A stretch of 64,000 nucleotides of DNA from Adineta vaga (lineage: Eukaryota; Rotifera). Both the position numbers and the translations under genes were made by a program. This document shows, piece by piece, positions 1 to 12,072 of the stretch. The number at the start of each line of letters is the position of its first letter. Positions within the stretch are counted from its first letter, which is position 1. The notes below the pieces were generated by a model that was given only the letters and a program-made list of their open reading frames with translations, had not been told where the DNA came from and did no database searches. The stretch covers positions 5,890,001 to 5,954,000 of the forward strand of contig CP075497.1 in the NCBI GenBank assembly GCA_021613535.1. The letters are read 5' to 3'.

Positions 1-1699
1 AAGTTATGCATCGACATATATGTCGAGAAAACACTTCTAATGTTTTTTCGTTACTAGCAAAACAGTTTTTCTTTCTCTCATAAAATCTTGATTAGATTTC
101 TACTTGTTAAAAATAAGAAAATCATAGAATAACAATAACATTGACATGTCAAATGTCATTTTCACTATCATAAATATATTTTATATTTTTTTCTCTGGGG
201 TTCCATCTCTATTATTTCTTATAGATTTGTATATATATATATATATATATATTGTTATGTCAAAACTAAATCTCTCAATCATAATCATTATCTATGATGA
301 ATTTGGTCGAAAAAATTTTCTTCTTGAACGATCTTTGTCGTCTGAATTTGTTTGCTAATATTCCAATCGGAAGTCAATCAGTATGAAGCTAAGAACGAAA
401 GGAAAAAATGGCATAGAACAGATGTTTGATCTATCGTTAGTTTTGTCACAAGTCCAGACTGTAATATATAGACAAATTTTTCTGCAAGGTAATCTCATCC
501 TAATATACACATCTGTATGCATGTGTTTTCTCTGTGCACGATATCCACAGAAAAGAAAAATCTATCTTGTCATGTACACATTTATTCCAGTTGTTGATGA
601 AATATGCATGTGAAATTAGACGAATGACATAGTAGAGAAGGTAGTAGTTATTCCTTCTTCTTCTTTTTTTCTTTTCTTTCGTTAGTTCCCGGTGAAGATG
701 ATGATGTTACTCAGACGTTATTTTACTAGTACGCTAGATGGAAGAGATAGGAAACAACAACGAATCAACATACAGCCTTTTCATTAGTACTATCAAGCGT
801 GCACGACAACTCTTCCTCTTGCCGTTAGTTCAAATCCTTTTTCTTTCTCTACACTAGCAATAACATCGATGGTTCGTCGTTTGTATTCGTCTTCTCTTCT
901 CACGTCCTTTTCTTTACTTCTCTTTCTCTCTTTTTGCACTACAGTTCCAAACATGTATGCGTTCTAAATTTCTGTCAATCAGTACATCATATTCTTCTAG
1001 CTATCCTGTACATCATTTCTTTGTTTATGATGACGAGATCATTTTTTTTCTGTTTTGTTAATGTGTCAATGTTAGTTTGTGTTGTTTTCAAGACACTTTT
1101 TTAGGAAGTAGATACGATTATGTTGAGAGAAATATAGATATAGATATAGATATATATATATATATATACAAATATTAAAAATAAAAGATGCAGAAGAACA
1201 AGAAGAAAAAAAAATAAGATGTCACTCTTTCTCTTGCGCTCTACTGACGCGTGCGGTGAAACAAAAGAACAGAGGTAACTTTGAGAAAAAAAAAGAAGAA
1301 GAATGAGAGAGAACGTCCTTCGTACTTTCACAACTTTTCTTTTTCTACTATCAAACATGCGCTATCTACAACCTAGGGAGTGGATCCATGCAGATTTATC
1401 TCGCAAGTATCCCCGTCGATCTATTCCGAGCTCAATATTTTGATTAAAAAAGTGTCACGTTTCCGAATAAGAACAAAACTGTAAATACATTAGACACATC
1501 GACAGATATACAATGACAAAATGCAGAACTTGTCTTCGACTAAAGGAACCTTTTTTTATTCGTTCTTTTCTGACTCTCAAGCGTATGTGAATGACAAGAA
1601 AAATATCAAAATAAGACATAGAACACAAACAACAATGCATTTCTATAAAATAAAAAATCTTTCTTATACTTTCAGATGATTTCTTTTTATGATTAAATA
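1..1699. other. Upstream region of the TTC39-like gene
   Basis: I see no convincing coding exon here. The stretch is AT-rich with long pyrimidine runs (for example 650-680 and 880-940) and TA dinucleotide repeats near 226-251 and 1135-1168. A good 3' splice site (pyrimidine-rich, ending in AG at 1674-1675) lies 24 nt before the start codon at 1700. It implies either a non-coding 5' exon in this region or spliced-leader addition. Short open frames on both strands look like chance. Confidence 0.5.
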
Positions 1700-4600
1700 A
1701 TGGCATCATCAAACAATAAACTTGAAAATAGTTATTTCTTCTATGGTACTCATCCTGTAAAAGTACCACATACACTTACACATGCCAGTTCAACAACTAG
1801 TTTATCAACATCATCTACAGATCAAAATTCCAATCATTTATCACTTAATTCAACCAATAGTAATCAAAATCATTTTCGTCATGGATTTCTTTCGACAACA
1901 GCACATTCATTAAATAATCTTACAACATCTAATGAAACTTCTGAAGACAACAATACTGAGGTAAAACATAAGAGAAGTTTTTATTTCATAAATTAGTTGT
2001 TCTCACATATATATGTCATTGTCCAAATAATATCACTGTCCGTATGAACATCAACATATGAAGTTTCTTCGGATTCATATGTATTCGATGAACTAACAAG
2101 TTTAGTAAAACTTAATTCTTGTGTAGGATTTAAATTCCATTTAAGACCTTCAGTTCGAACATGAGCAATTTGTCCAAATGGTAATAAACTACAAATTTTT
2201 CCATTATATTTCGATTGAGTATGTATTCGATTGAGTCCATTTGAATGTAATAAAAAAGTAAGATCACATTCAGTCATAATATAAATTTGTAGTTTGGGAT
2301 AAATTGTATTAAGAATATAAAGTGAATGAATTATTCCTGTTGTGTGGTCAAATCGACCACCTAAAGAACAGTAAACGAGAAGATGATTTAAAGTGGAATG
2401 TTTGTCCATCATCACACGAACACATTTTGTAAAATCTGTTGCATTTTGATCATGAGTTTTAACAAAATCAATTGTTGATATTGATTGATAGTAGTCATAA
2501 GTTTTCGCATCAATTGAATCAAAATCACCACTGATATAATCTGGAAGAAAGTTGTTATTTTGTTCCTCAGAATAACTTTTAAGCATATTTGATCCACCAT
2601 CAGCACATCCACGAATGATTGCCTTTTCCCAAATATCTTTTGTTAATAAATTTCGAAGACTAGCCAAAGAATAATTCAGAATAATAATTCCATATTTTAC
2701 CGAATGATTTGTTTCAAAAAATGTATAAGGTTTATAATCATAGCGAAGCATTTTCTTCTCCTTCAGTTAGCAAACCAAAATCATATAAAATAAATAAAAT
2801 TTTCTATGTCATATGGACGTACATTAGATTTATTATTTCTCTAGGCAAAATAACTTGTTTTTTCAATGTCATAGATAATGTAACTTGCGTCTAAGAAGAA
2901 CACATGCGGAAGAAAAAAATCTATATGATCACAGATGTTTTTAGAAAAACGAGCGTAGAAGAAGAAGAAGAAGCGCGTGTATGTTGCTGATGCAGTATGA
3001 CTGAAAAATAATAATAGGTTATCAGTTCTCGATTTTCATTCATTTAGCGACATCCAGACTAAAATGAAAGAAGGGATAGGAAGAAAAGAAAGAAAGAAAA
3101 GAAGAAAATGTATTGATGATGCTGTATGAAATCGAAGGCATATTTATATAATAACATGATCGAATTAATTCCAAGCGAGATTTACTTATCGCAAATGTAA
3201 TAAATAATTTCATCAAGGATTAAATTCTAGTCAATCATTGTAACACGACGCAAAGAGAAAAGAAATAATAATATGTTTTGCCCTTGAAAATCTTATGAAA
3301 AGATTATTGAATTTTGATTTTGATTTAGATTTTTGAAGATGCATTAGAAAGCTTCGATGATGATAAACAAAACACACATTCAAATAAGTTTGTTGACTTT
3401 TGAAAGATATTTTTTTATATTCATTTCATTCATGATGTTCATAGACCATCATCGAAATCTTATAATGAATCACCAGTCGATCTCGGTCAAGCATTAGTTG
3501 AATGTCAACAAATCACACAATTAATATTCGAAAATCGTTTGAATGAAGCTTTACGAAGAACGAAAGAACAGTAAATATCATGATTGATTAAATCATCATT
3601 TCTACTTTTATATTTAATAGAGAAAATCGATCATTATATCATAGTTTATGCCATAGTTCAATAAGTTTCATGCAAGCTGGTATGACCTTCAATCAAGTAA
3701 ATCAACTGAGAGAATATTTCATTCGATACTATGAATACAAATTTTGTAGGATGATATTGAAGCAACAATTCAAGCTTTACGTCATACAACAGCAATGGCA
3801 AAAAAAAGTGAATCATATCGTTCATGGATATCGTTTAGTTTAACTGGAAAAGCTGCAATGACCGAATGTAAGTTTAGTTCATCAGAGAGTAATACGATTG
3901 AATTGATTTAACTTAAACTGTTCCAATGGAATTCGTGGTGTTATAAATGAAGAAGATTTTTGATTTGTTGATCGTCAGTTATCACAGTTCGAGTTGATTA
4001 TGATAAAAAACTAGAAGAAATAATGTACAAGATGTCATTAAACCGGAACATTATCTGAGCAATAAGATAATCAAATTTATTTTTGAAATTAAATGAACAA
4101 AACAATCGCGCATTGTTTATATTTCTAGATGAATTACATGCGAAATTAGTCTATGCCGAAGCATTATTGATTCGAGCTTTGTTAACATTTATTCAAGATC
4201 AAGGTTTATTTAATTTTATCAGTGGTGCTTTGAAAATTAAAGAATGCCATGATCTATTTGCGTAAGTATGATGAAATTCGAACACGAGATATAATAGACT
4301 TTTATCTGTAGAAAATTAGCAAAGAATAATGATCCGTCCAGATTTTCATCGACTTTATCATACGAACATTTTGATAGTGGTGTACGAATGGGAAATGGAG
4401 CATTTAATCTAGTATGAAAACACACAACGAGATATATTTAATGTAATCTTGATCTTTAGATGATTGCTAATCTACCACAACGAATCATTCGATATTTAGA
4501 ATTTGCTGGTTTTTCTGGAGATAAAGTATTTTAAAGAAATATGTTTATTGAAGATATATATCTTTGAAATGATCTTTAGGATTTTGGTTTGAACGAGTTA

Positions 4601-6502
4601 GAAAAAAGTGCGACGAGTAAAGGTTTACGTGCGCCCTTAGCAGCATTATTACTTCTTGGTTATCATGCATATGTTGCTCACATATTTGGTAAATGTCTTT
4701 ACCTTTTTAAGTATATGAAATCAATTCTTTTTGTAGGAAATGGCGATGGTGACCTTGACAAAGCACATTCATTAGTTGAACAATACTTAAAATCAAGTCC
4801 TACAGTACGTATAGTCGTCCTTCTATACTATAGAAATATAATAAAACAGACATGAAGGAACCCTTTTGTCATTTCTATGTTTTGTAATTTATTGATCAAT
4901 CAACATAATTAGCTTTTAAATAGACATAGACCAGATGTATTGTTAAGATGGGAAGAAAACTGTAATATGGTTATTGTCTTTCGTTCAGTTTGACATTCTT
5001 GATTGATAAGATTAGTTGATCGAGTATTTCTTTTTCAAAGTCATATACAAGTTTTATAAAAAGAATTAAAATCTCTGTTTATTTTCTAGTCATATTTATT
5101 TCTGGTATTTCGAGCAAGACTTCAAACATTACATTGTCGTCTTAATGAAGTAATTTGAATAAACAAATAAATGAGTCATATAAATCTGTATTCTTGTTTT
5201 ATAAGGCTATTCAGACATATAAATATGCCATTCAATGTCAAAGTGATTGGAAAAATCTTCATCATGTAAGTTGTTTTTATGACAAATCAATTGAAACCAA
5301 ATTTGTTACTTTCAGATTGCCTATTGGGAAATTCTTTGGTGTCATGTGTAAGTCTAAAACGAAAGAAACTCATTTATATAATTGATTTGTTTATCAAAGA
5401 TTTCTACGTGAATGGAAACATGCAGCTACGACGGCAGAACTTCTTTTGAAAGAAAATAATTGGAGTAAAGCAACATCGTGTTATTTGTTAGCTACATTTC
5501 AATTTGAAGAGAATAATACAGTAGCTACCGATGAAATTATTCAATTATATAAGTAAAGAAGTTTTTGAGATCGAAGATTAATTTTAAACGAAAAGAATTT
5601 TTGTTATTTAGACGTGTTCCAGATTTGAAAATTCGACTAGCGGGTAAATCCATTCCGTTAGAAAAATATGCGATCAAACAATGTGAACATTTTCTCGCAC
5701 AAAAATGGCTTTTCCTTCCATCATTGGTAAATAAGGACATCTAGAATAGATTTTTAGTTGAAATAACTTAAAAATTATTTTCTAATGAATTTTCCTGAAA
5801 AACTCGAATTTCTAACACAAAATTCTTTATTCTTCTATTTTTCCTAGGAATTAGTCTATCTTATGAATGGTTTTTATATTCTTGCTCATGATCATAGTAA
5901 ATTACAACAAACCCTTGATATTGTTAATAACGCATTAAAAGATTGCGAAGTTAATCATCAAGGTAATTCGAGATTTTTTTTCGATTTTATATTTCATATT
6001 TCTCTTTAATAGATGATAAATTCTATGCCGATAGTTATGGTTCCGGTTTATTACTTCGTGGAGTTCTACTCCATTTTCTTCGACGATACGACGAAGCTCT
6101 TCAAGCATTTGATCAATTAATTGATATGTTCGTCTTTGCTTCATCGAATGTATTACTTTTATGATAAAATCGTTTTTTCTTAATTATTTAAGATCAAAAG
6201 AATTTGATGAAAAATCTTTGTTAACACCGAATGCTTTATTCGAAAAAGCAATGGTTTATATTGACATAGAACAAAAACAAAAAGCAACTGAATATTTACA
6301 AAAATCAATGTAAAAAAATGAAAACCTACTTTTTTTCAAAGGTGTTTGTTTGTCTATTTTTTTTAGTGAATGTAAAGATTATCAGCTTGAGTCTCGTCTT
6401 CATTTTCGTATCAATGCAGCGATGCAAAAAACCAAACGAATGGAAAATGATTCCAATAAAACGACCGATTCGTATAAAGAAAGAAAAAGTAATGAAACTT
6501 AG
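1700..6502 (+). CDS. TTC39-family tetratricopeptide protein (19 exons)
   Basis: Spliced by eye into 19 exons: 1700-1960, 3329-3387, 3445-3570, 3621-3696, 3750-3867, 4129-4261, 4312-4411, 4460-4525, 4580-4688, 4737-4804, 5090-5149, 5206-5265, 5316-5347, 5400-5552, 5612-5726, 5848-5962, 6013-6127, 6193-6309 and 6367-6502. All phases agree and give about 672 aa ending in TAG. The order of segments is that of the TTC39/Iml2 family (DUF3808): an N-terminal low-complexity Ser/Thr/Asn tail, a helical pair containing DLGQALVECQQ, the block HAKLVYAEALLIRALLTF, a loop GLRAPLAALLLLGYHAYV, and C-terminal TPR-like helices. TTC39 proteins are poorly understood; some are linked to lipid and membrane metabolism. 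The first intron (1961-3328) is unusually long and contains the thiamine pyrophosphokinase gene on the other strand. The join of exon 1 to exon 2 is the weakest part. Which TTC39 paralogue this is cannot be told. Confidence 0.85.
1993..2751 (-). CDS. TPK1: Thiamine pyrophosphokinase
   Basis: A single uninterrupted 252-aa frame from an ATG at 2751. It transfers pyrophosphate from ATP to thiamine, giving thiamine diphosphate in the cytosol. The catalytic-domain landmarks are all present: CADGGSN near the N-terminus, ISGDFDSI, HDQNATDFTKC, and the GGRFDHTTG loop, followed by the C-terminal beta-sandwich that completes the thiamine pocket. The length matches animal TPK1 (about 243 aa). There are no introns, unlike most neighbours. 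The whole gene lies inside the first intron of the TTC39-like gene, antisense to it. It needs its own promoter, probably within 2752-3328. Assignment is firm. Confidence 0.93.
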   Translation of the reverse strand: MLRYDYKPYTFFETNHSVKYGIIILNYSLASLRNLLTKDIWEKAIIRGCADGGSNMLKSYSEEQNNNFLPDYISGDFDSIDAKTYDYYQSISTIDFVKTHDQNATDFTKCVRVMMDKHSTLNHLLVYCSLGGRFDHTTGIIHSLYILNTIYPKLQIYIMTECDLTFLLHSNGLNRIHTQSKYNGKICSLLPFGQIAHVRTEGLKWNLNPTQELSFTKLVSSSNTYESEETSYVDVHTDSDIIWTMTYICENN

Positions 6503-6945
6503 TCGTGATAAATTTTGGTATTACAGAATTTCTTAACATGATCAGATGTTTCCAGATTGATTTTTTTGTCACTTTTTTTTTCTGGTCATTTTATCCGGTG
6601 TGTACTTTTTGATTAATAAATATATCTATTTATTCTTTCTATTGGTTTGATTTCTTTTCAAATTCTTTATTGAATAAAAAAGTATTTTATACAAGAGTGA
6701 TTCGAACGTAAAGAATTGTCGGTATTTGTGTACGATTATTTTGATCAAAGAATGTGGATTACTTATTGTTTTTGATAGAATTTTCTGATCAATTGATAGA
6801 ATGATGGAAATGTATTATTCAATAAATATGTTTTGAAAGTTTTAGATTCTTCACTATTTATTTTTTCCATTCCTAACCGGCAACTGCCGGTTTTTCAAAA
6901 AATCAAATTTACTGATCTCATTTATCAATAGTAAAACAGCGAAGA

Positions 6946-8376
6946 ATGTTTTTAAATCAAGCTTTGTATTATCTTTTAACATTACTTGAACGTTCCAATT
7001 TTGATTTAATCTATTTGGCATGGTTATGGGCTTTATTTAAACCATTGTGTCTTTTATTATTATCTTTATTTCTATTACCAGCAACTATACTTTTATTTAT
7101 TTATGGTTCATCTTTGTTTTGTTTATTCTATAAACATTGGAATCGGTTAAAAGTAGGTGAGTTTTTCTTAAAAACAAACATCAAATAAATCGTTTGGTTT
7201 TCTTTTCATCGCATAGGCTGCCTATTCAGATGATTTGTGGTATGGTGCATTGAAAACATTAGCTATCTTATGGGAATTACAAGGAAGTATTTGGCATGGT
7301 AAGATTTGAATGATTGTAGAATCAGAAATCATATTTCATTGTTATTGAATTTTGAATTCTAGGCTATGAAGTCGAAGGTTTAGAACATATTCCAACGGAA
7401 GGACCAGTTTTAATTGTTTTCTATCATGGTGCATTACCCATTGATTTCTATTATCTATTTGCTAAGATTTGGCTTTATCGAAATCGACGTGTACGTGTTG
7501 TTGCTGATAAATTTGTTTTTAAAATACCTGGTAGAATAATCGTATAGAAGTTTTTATTCCTGAACGAAACAGTGCATTTATTTTCTTAGGCCTTGGAACA
7601 CTTCTTGAAGCATTGGAAATTCAACCATCGACATCGGCCATGTGTAAGTCAATGTTGGAAGAAGGTCATGTTCTTGCTGTTTCACCTGGTAAATTGAAAT
7701 TTTAATAAACTTTTTGAAATCTTTGTGTTTTAGGTGGCGTTCGAGAAGCACTCTTTGGTGATCATAATTATCAATTAATTTGGAAAGAAAGACGAGGTTT
7801 TGCTAAAGTAGCTATTGAGGCAAAAACTGTAAGTAGATTATTTTGTTCTCGGTTGAAAATTTCGATTGATTTGTTAGACAATTATTCCAATGTTTACGAA
7901 AAATTGTCGAGAAGCTGTTCGTGCAATGACAATTGGTCGTCGTAAGTCTTTGTCAACATAGAAACAAATTCATTTTTATCAAAGACACTTTTCTTATTTT
8001 AGGATTTTTAAGTTATATCTATGAAAAAACTCGATTACCACTTGTACCAATCTATGGCATGTTTCCAGTCAAAATGATGTAAGTTATCTTTCAAGATATC
8101 TGTTGAAAAGTTTCATTAATTTGTTTAGTACTTATCTCGGTGAACCTATTCCATATGATCCAAATGTGACAACGGAAATGCTTGTTGCTCGAGTAAAGAT
8201 TTGATTAGAAATGAAAGACAAGAAACGATGGATAATTGAAATTGTTTGTTTAGGTAAAGAAAGACATTGAAAATCTAATAGATACTCATCAACGTCGTCC
8301 GGGTAGTATAACACGAGCATGTCTAGATCGATTTAGTTGTTTTTCAACGAAACGAATGGAAATAAAGAATGAATAA
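6946..8376 (+). CDS. TMEM68: TMEM68-like membrane acyltransferase
   Basis: Nine exons (6946-7152, 7217-7298, 7363-7530, 7590-7688, 7734-7828, 7878-7941, 8003-8078, 8129-8192, 8254-8376) give about 325 aa, the same as vertebrate TMEM68. The N-terminus has two hydrophobic spans. The acyltransferase core follows: YHGALPIDFYY (an HX4D motif, H-G-A-L-P-I-D), then SPGGVREALFGD, GFAKVAIEAK with IIPMFTKNCRE, and YLGEPIPYDP near the end. TMEM68 is an ER enzyme of the PlsC/DGAT2-like superfamily; recent work describes triacylglycerol synthesis from ether lipids or acyl donors. The stop is followed at once by AATAAA-like sequence. It is convergent with the receptor gene downstream. No lesions seen. Confidence 0.93.
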
Positions 8377-8719
8377 ATAAGAAGTGAACTTTGATATTTT
8401 TCTAAACTTATTTAAACAGAAGATATTTCACTCTCGATAATGATCTTTCATTCTTGTTTGTTTTGTTATTATTTTCTCTTTTGTTATGCATGCAATGTTC
8501 AATATCTTTTCATTCTCTGCACTTACGATTGTATCGGCAATCTTTACTTTGAGATGAAAAGATGATTGATCGTTATTTTGTTTTTTTTCTAGTTTACAAA
8601 AAAAAGAAAAATTTTTAACGAACATATTATCTTCGTATTTATTCGTATCCATGGAGATGAGCAGATTAAAATGAAATTGATTGTTTAAAAAAATTTATTT
8701 TCATATCGCTGCTAACTAA
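8377..8719. other. Shared 3' region between convergent genes
   Basis: This is 343 nt between the stop of the TMEM68-like gene (plus) and the stop of the receptor gene (minus). AATAAA appears immediately after the TMEM68 stop, near 8372. The rest is AT-rich and probably 3' UTR of one or both genes. No coding exon is supported. Confidence 0.5.
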
Positions 8720-11700
8720 TTACAAAGATTGAATATCAATAGTTAAATTCGGATGTGAGAAAGGTATAAGCCAAAGAGTGACAAAATAGGAAACAAATGT
8801 TGCTGTAAAATAGATATAAAAAAATAAACGATCAATAATTAAACCAATAGCAAGCCATTGAAGACGATATTGAAATCCAGTATTTGAAGATTTTGATGGA
8901 TCTTGTTTTTCACGATTTCGTTTGACAAGTAGATCAAGTAAATTCTGATCAAATTGTGTATATTGACCTTTACATTGATTATAATGATGGAGAATATTTT
9001 CAATTAATGTACTCGGTCTGTTTTGATTTGGTTCAACAACACAAATATTTGATTCTTCGTCCGATTGATTTTTATATTTAGATGATGTTAGCACCAATTG
9101 TTCGTTGTCATGCTCGTCAGAATATCGTGTTTGTTGTCGAATCATCAATGAATTTCCAGTTGCTGTTGTTGTTGTTGTTGTTGAACGTGAATGTGAATGA
9201 TGAGTACGAGAATAATGTGATTGATTGGATCGTTCACGTGTATAGAGTAAAACTTGTTGTAAAAGTAGATTTTCTATCATATTTTCATAATTAGTATCGA
9301 GTTCATTTTTATTTGTAGATAATGGCAAAGGATTTGGTTCACATGAAAGGCCATGTGCTGCGGTTGAATCTTCCTAAATCAAATAAAATTGTTAAGTTAA
9401 ACAGAGAAAAATAGAAATTGTAAAAAATCAGTAGAGTCTAAATATAAATGCAACACAATAAATATAATCACATTTATTTCTACACATGTTATTGCAATGA
9501 TTATGATTTGAAGAGAAAAAAAAACAGATATGTTCGAATATAATAATTAATAAGCTCTTCGAGGTAATGGCGTTTTTGGTATACGTATTACATCGTCATT
9601 TTTGACACCTTTTCGTACCCAAAGTGCGATAGCTCGACCTGCAAAGATAGCTGTTAAGATACTAGCTATCATATTTACTAATGCAATGGATAATTGTGTA
9701 CCAGCAAGCCCATAAGAAACGGATTCTTCTTGTGTACGATTATTTGAATTATCTTTTCCATTCGTTCGATAAAGTGAAATAATAAATGAAAAGTATACAG
9801 TCAAATAAATAGCAAACAATGCTGATACAACACTCATAGTAAATAATCCATAAATCGATGTATAAGATCGACGCATTGCAGCTAAAAGGCCCATAACACC
9901 AGTTAAAAGTGTAAAAAGACCAAATAAACTAGCTGGATATGTCCATGGCCACCAATGTTGATAATAATTCGTACTTCTATAAATATCATCAGTAGCATTA
10001 TTTGCTATATCGAAATTTGTTGCACCATTATATACGCGTGGAAATTCCAATATTTGTGTTAATAGACCGACAATTGTAAGAATAATCCCAAATATAAATC
10101 CATGTAAACCCCAATTTTCCCATAAATAATTTTCAGTAAACTTGACTTGTGCTTGCATTATCAATGTCTGTTGAAAAGTACTTTTGCTGTTTTGTACAAA
10201 CACGTCAGTAAAAGTAATGGCGATGAATATATCTTTCAATCATTCGTTCGTGATTTCTTCGCTTCACTGAATTACTTCCGTTCTTTTCCTCGCTTTACAT
10301 ATCAAAATATCAGATATACGTTATTTACGCATATATCTATTACTTTCTCTCGTCATGTTTTTCGAAGAAATATACTCACTTTTTGACTAAGAACAGTTTC
10401 AACTTTATTTTTCATACAAAGAATTGGTGGCAAATATTTCAATGCTAATTTAGTTAACCAACGTGGTGCACGATGTTTATCCGTTGTACACATAGCAGCT
10501 TGTTGATAAAGATTGGCAACAATAACTGCCATTATAACGGATATTGACTAAAATGTAAAAAAGTATTTTCAACATTCTTTGTTTTATTGAATAACTCACT
10601 GTTAGACTCATTACAATTGTTAAATAGATTCCTAAGAATAAACAAAAGGAATAATTTATGATGATATGAAAATTTTATCTACCTATAATTGGTACTGTAT
10701 CAGAAGTTGCGGGTACTTTCTCAGCAACCATCAACATAAACACAGAAAATGCAACAAAACATGTTAAACCAAGCGTTACTTTTTCACCCGAAGATGTGGG
10801 CAACCTATGAGTCAATGAACAAAATCATCGCATCTTTTTGAATAAAAATTCTATTATTCTTCATACCAGAATGACATACAAGTTAAACAAGAAAGCATAG
10901 CACATGGAATTATCACATTAAATATATAATACAAAGGACGCCGACGAATATGAACACCATAAACTAATTCTCCATAGGTTTTATTATTCTTCGTTCTGAA
11001 TGGAAAGCAAAATTCTAATAAATATTCTGAATATTTATAACAGCGAAGTCATTTGATATTAATCGTCAACAATGACTTGTTATTTTTTATAAATATAACA
11101 GAAAAATAAGATATTTGAAGAACTCATTTCTTTTTTTTTCATTCTATTAGAAATCTGATTAATCAGTCAATTGAAAAACATTCTACATCGCCGAATTCGC
11201 GTTCAACTGAAAACCAATTTAGAATATTTATCGTTTCTTTCTTCTAATAAAACGCTTCTATATTTACCGCCATACAAGACCTTGTTTAACATCGAGAATA
11301 GCCCAACCACTATTTCGTATATTTTCTGATTGTTGTTGATCATTTGTATTTGCAACAAGTTCATATTTTATCGATGAAATATCATAGATCCATGATGCAA
11401 ATTTCAAACCACATACTTGACGATCGAATGGAAAATATTGAATATTTACTTTACATGTCGTACGTAATTTCATCAACACAGGAAAGACAACTTCTCCTGT
11501 ATGATATACCATTACATATGGACCTAAAAAATAATAAAAGAAGACGAATGATTCAATGAAAACATCTTTCTTCTTACCATTAACGACACCTTGTGTTGGT
11601 GATTCACTTGTAAGATCAAATGCCGAATTATAGATATAACTATCAGGCAACCATATTCGATGTGATGGTAATCGAATACCTCGAATACCTACATGTTCTG

Positions 11701-12072
11701 ATTGATTCCAACCAAGATTTTCATCTTTCCACTTTTGTTCTATACGTACGTTGGTTGTTAATATTTGAGTTTTTTCTTCCTGAATTAAAAATTATACATA
11801 AAAATGAAGAATTTCTTCCGTGAAAGATTCTTACAAGTTCAAATAATTGTGTAATTTCCATTCGAAATGAAATGGTCACGACTGCATCAGAGTGTCTAAC
11901 TGGTCTTACACTTGGTTCATAATATTGTAATAATTTTCTTATTAATTGTTGTTCAGTCGTACAGTCTAATTTCGTAGAAAGATATGAGAGATAAATAATA
12001 ATTAAAAAATTACTCACCGGCATAGGAAATAATGAACATGAAAAATAAGAATACGTCGAAAGTTTTACTCAT
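8720..12072 (-). CDS. Nicotinic-type Cys-loop ligand-gated channel subunit, with an apparent +1 frameshift
   Basis: Exons in order: 12072-12018 (ATG and signal peptide), 11965-11835, 11779-11578, 11523-11268, 10995-10867, 10804-10683, 10631-10600, 10548-10380 and 9373-8720. The extracellular domain shows the Cys-loop, two cysteines 13 residues apart around FPFDRQ, in exon 11523-11268. TM2 is the SGEKVTLG segment and MVAEKVPATSD follows. TM4 (LIIDRLFFYIYFTATF) is in the last exon. Loop C has no vicinal cysteine pair, so this is a non-alpha type. Such subunits form pentameric cation channels at the plasma membrane. Summed exons equal 3n+1: in exon 10548-10380 the homologous frame runs to VANLYQQ, then shifts at an AAA near 10500-10502 before resuming as AAMCTTDKHRAPRW. 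Either this copy is damaged, the assembly has a base error, or an alternative acceptor is used. A second gene sits in its last intron. Confidence 0.85.
9547..10158 (-). CDS. Four-pass membrane protein of unknown function, nested in the receptor's last intron
   Basis: A single-exon frame of 203 aa from the ATG at 10158 to TAA at 9547. The frame is open further upstream but without another ATG. Four hydrophobic spans are visible: GFIFGIILTIVGLLTQ, the pair SLFGLFTLLTGVMGLLAA and FTMSVVSALFAIYLTV, and QLSIALVNMIASILTA. A polar loop with NNATDD and NNRT glycosylation-type sequons and a basic tail (PLPRRAY) complete it. The layout resembles MS4A/tetraspan-like proteins, but I do not recognise a family. 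It lies wholly inside the last intron of the Cys-loop receptor gene, on the same strand, so it needs separate promoter and poly(A) signals. Confidence 0.7.
   Translation of the reverse strand: MQAQVKFTENYLWENWGLHGFIFGIILTIVGLLTQILEFPRVYNGATNFDIANNATDDIYRSTNYYQHWWPWTYPASLFGLFTLLTGVMGLLAAMRRSYTSIYGLFTMSVVSALFAIYLTVYFSFIISLYRTNGKDNSNNRTQEESVSYGLAGTQLSIALVNMIASILTAIFAGRAIALWVRKGVKNDDVIRIPKTPLPRRAY

Noticed and set aside
226-251. TA repeats here and at several other places as possible element ends
   Set aside because: Simple microsatellites without inverted ends or associated genes.
820-845. tRNA B-box-like word (GTTCAAATC)
   Set aside because: No matching A box, anticodon arm or acceptor stem around it.
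10159-10239. Longer start for the tetraspan protein
   Set aside because: The upstream codon is TTG; the first ATG is at 10158.
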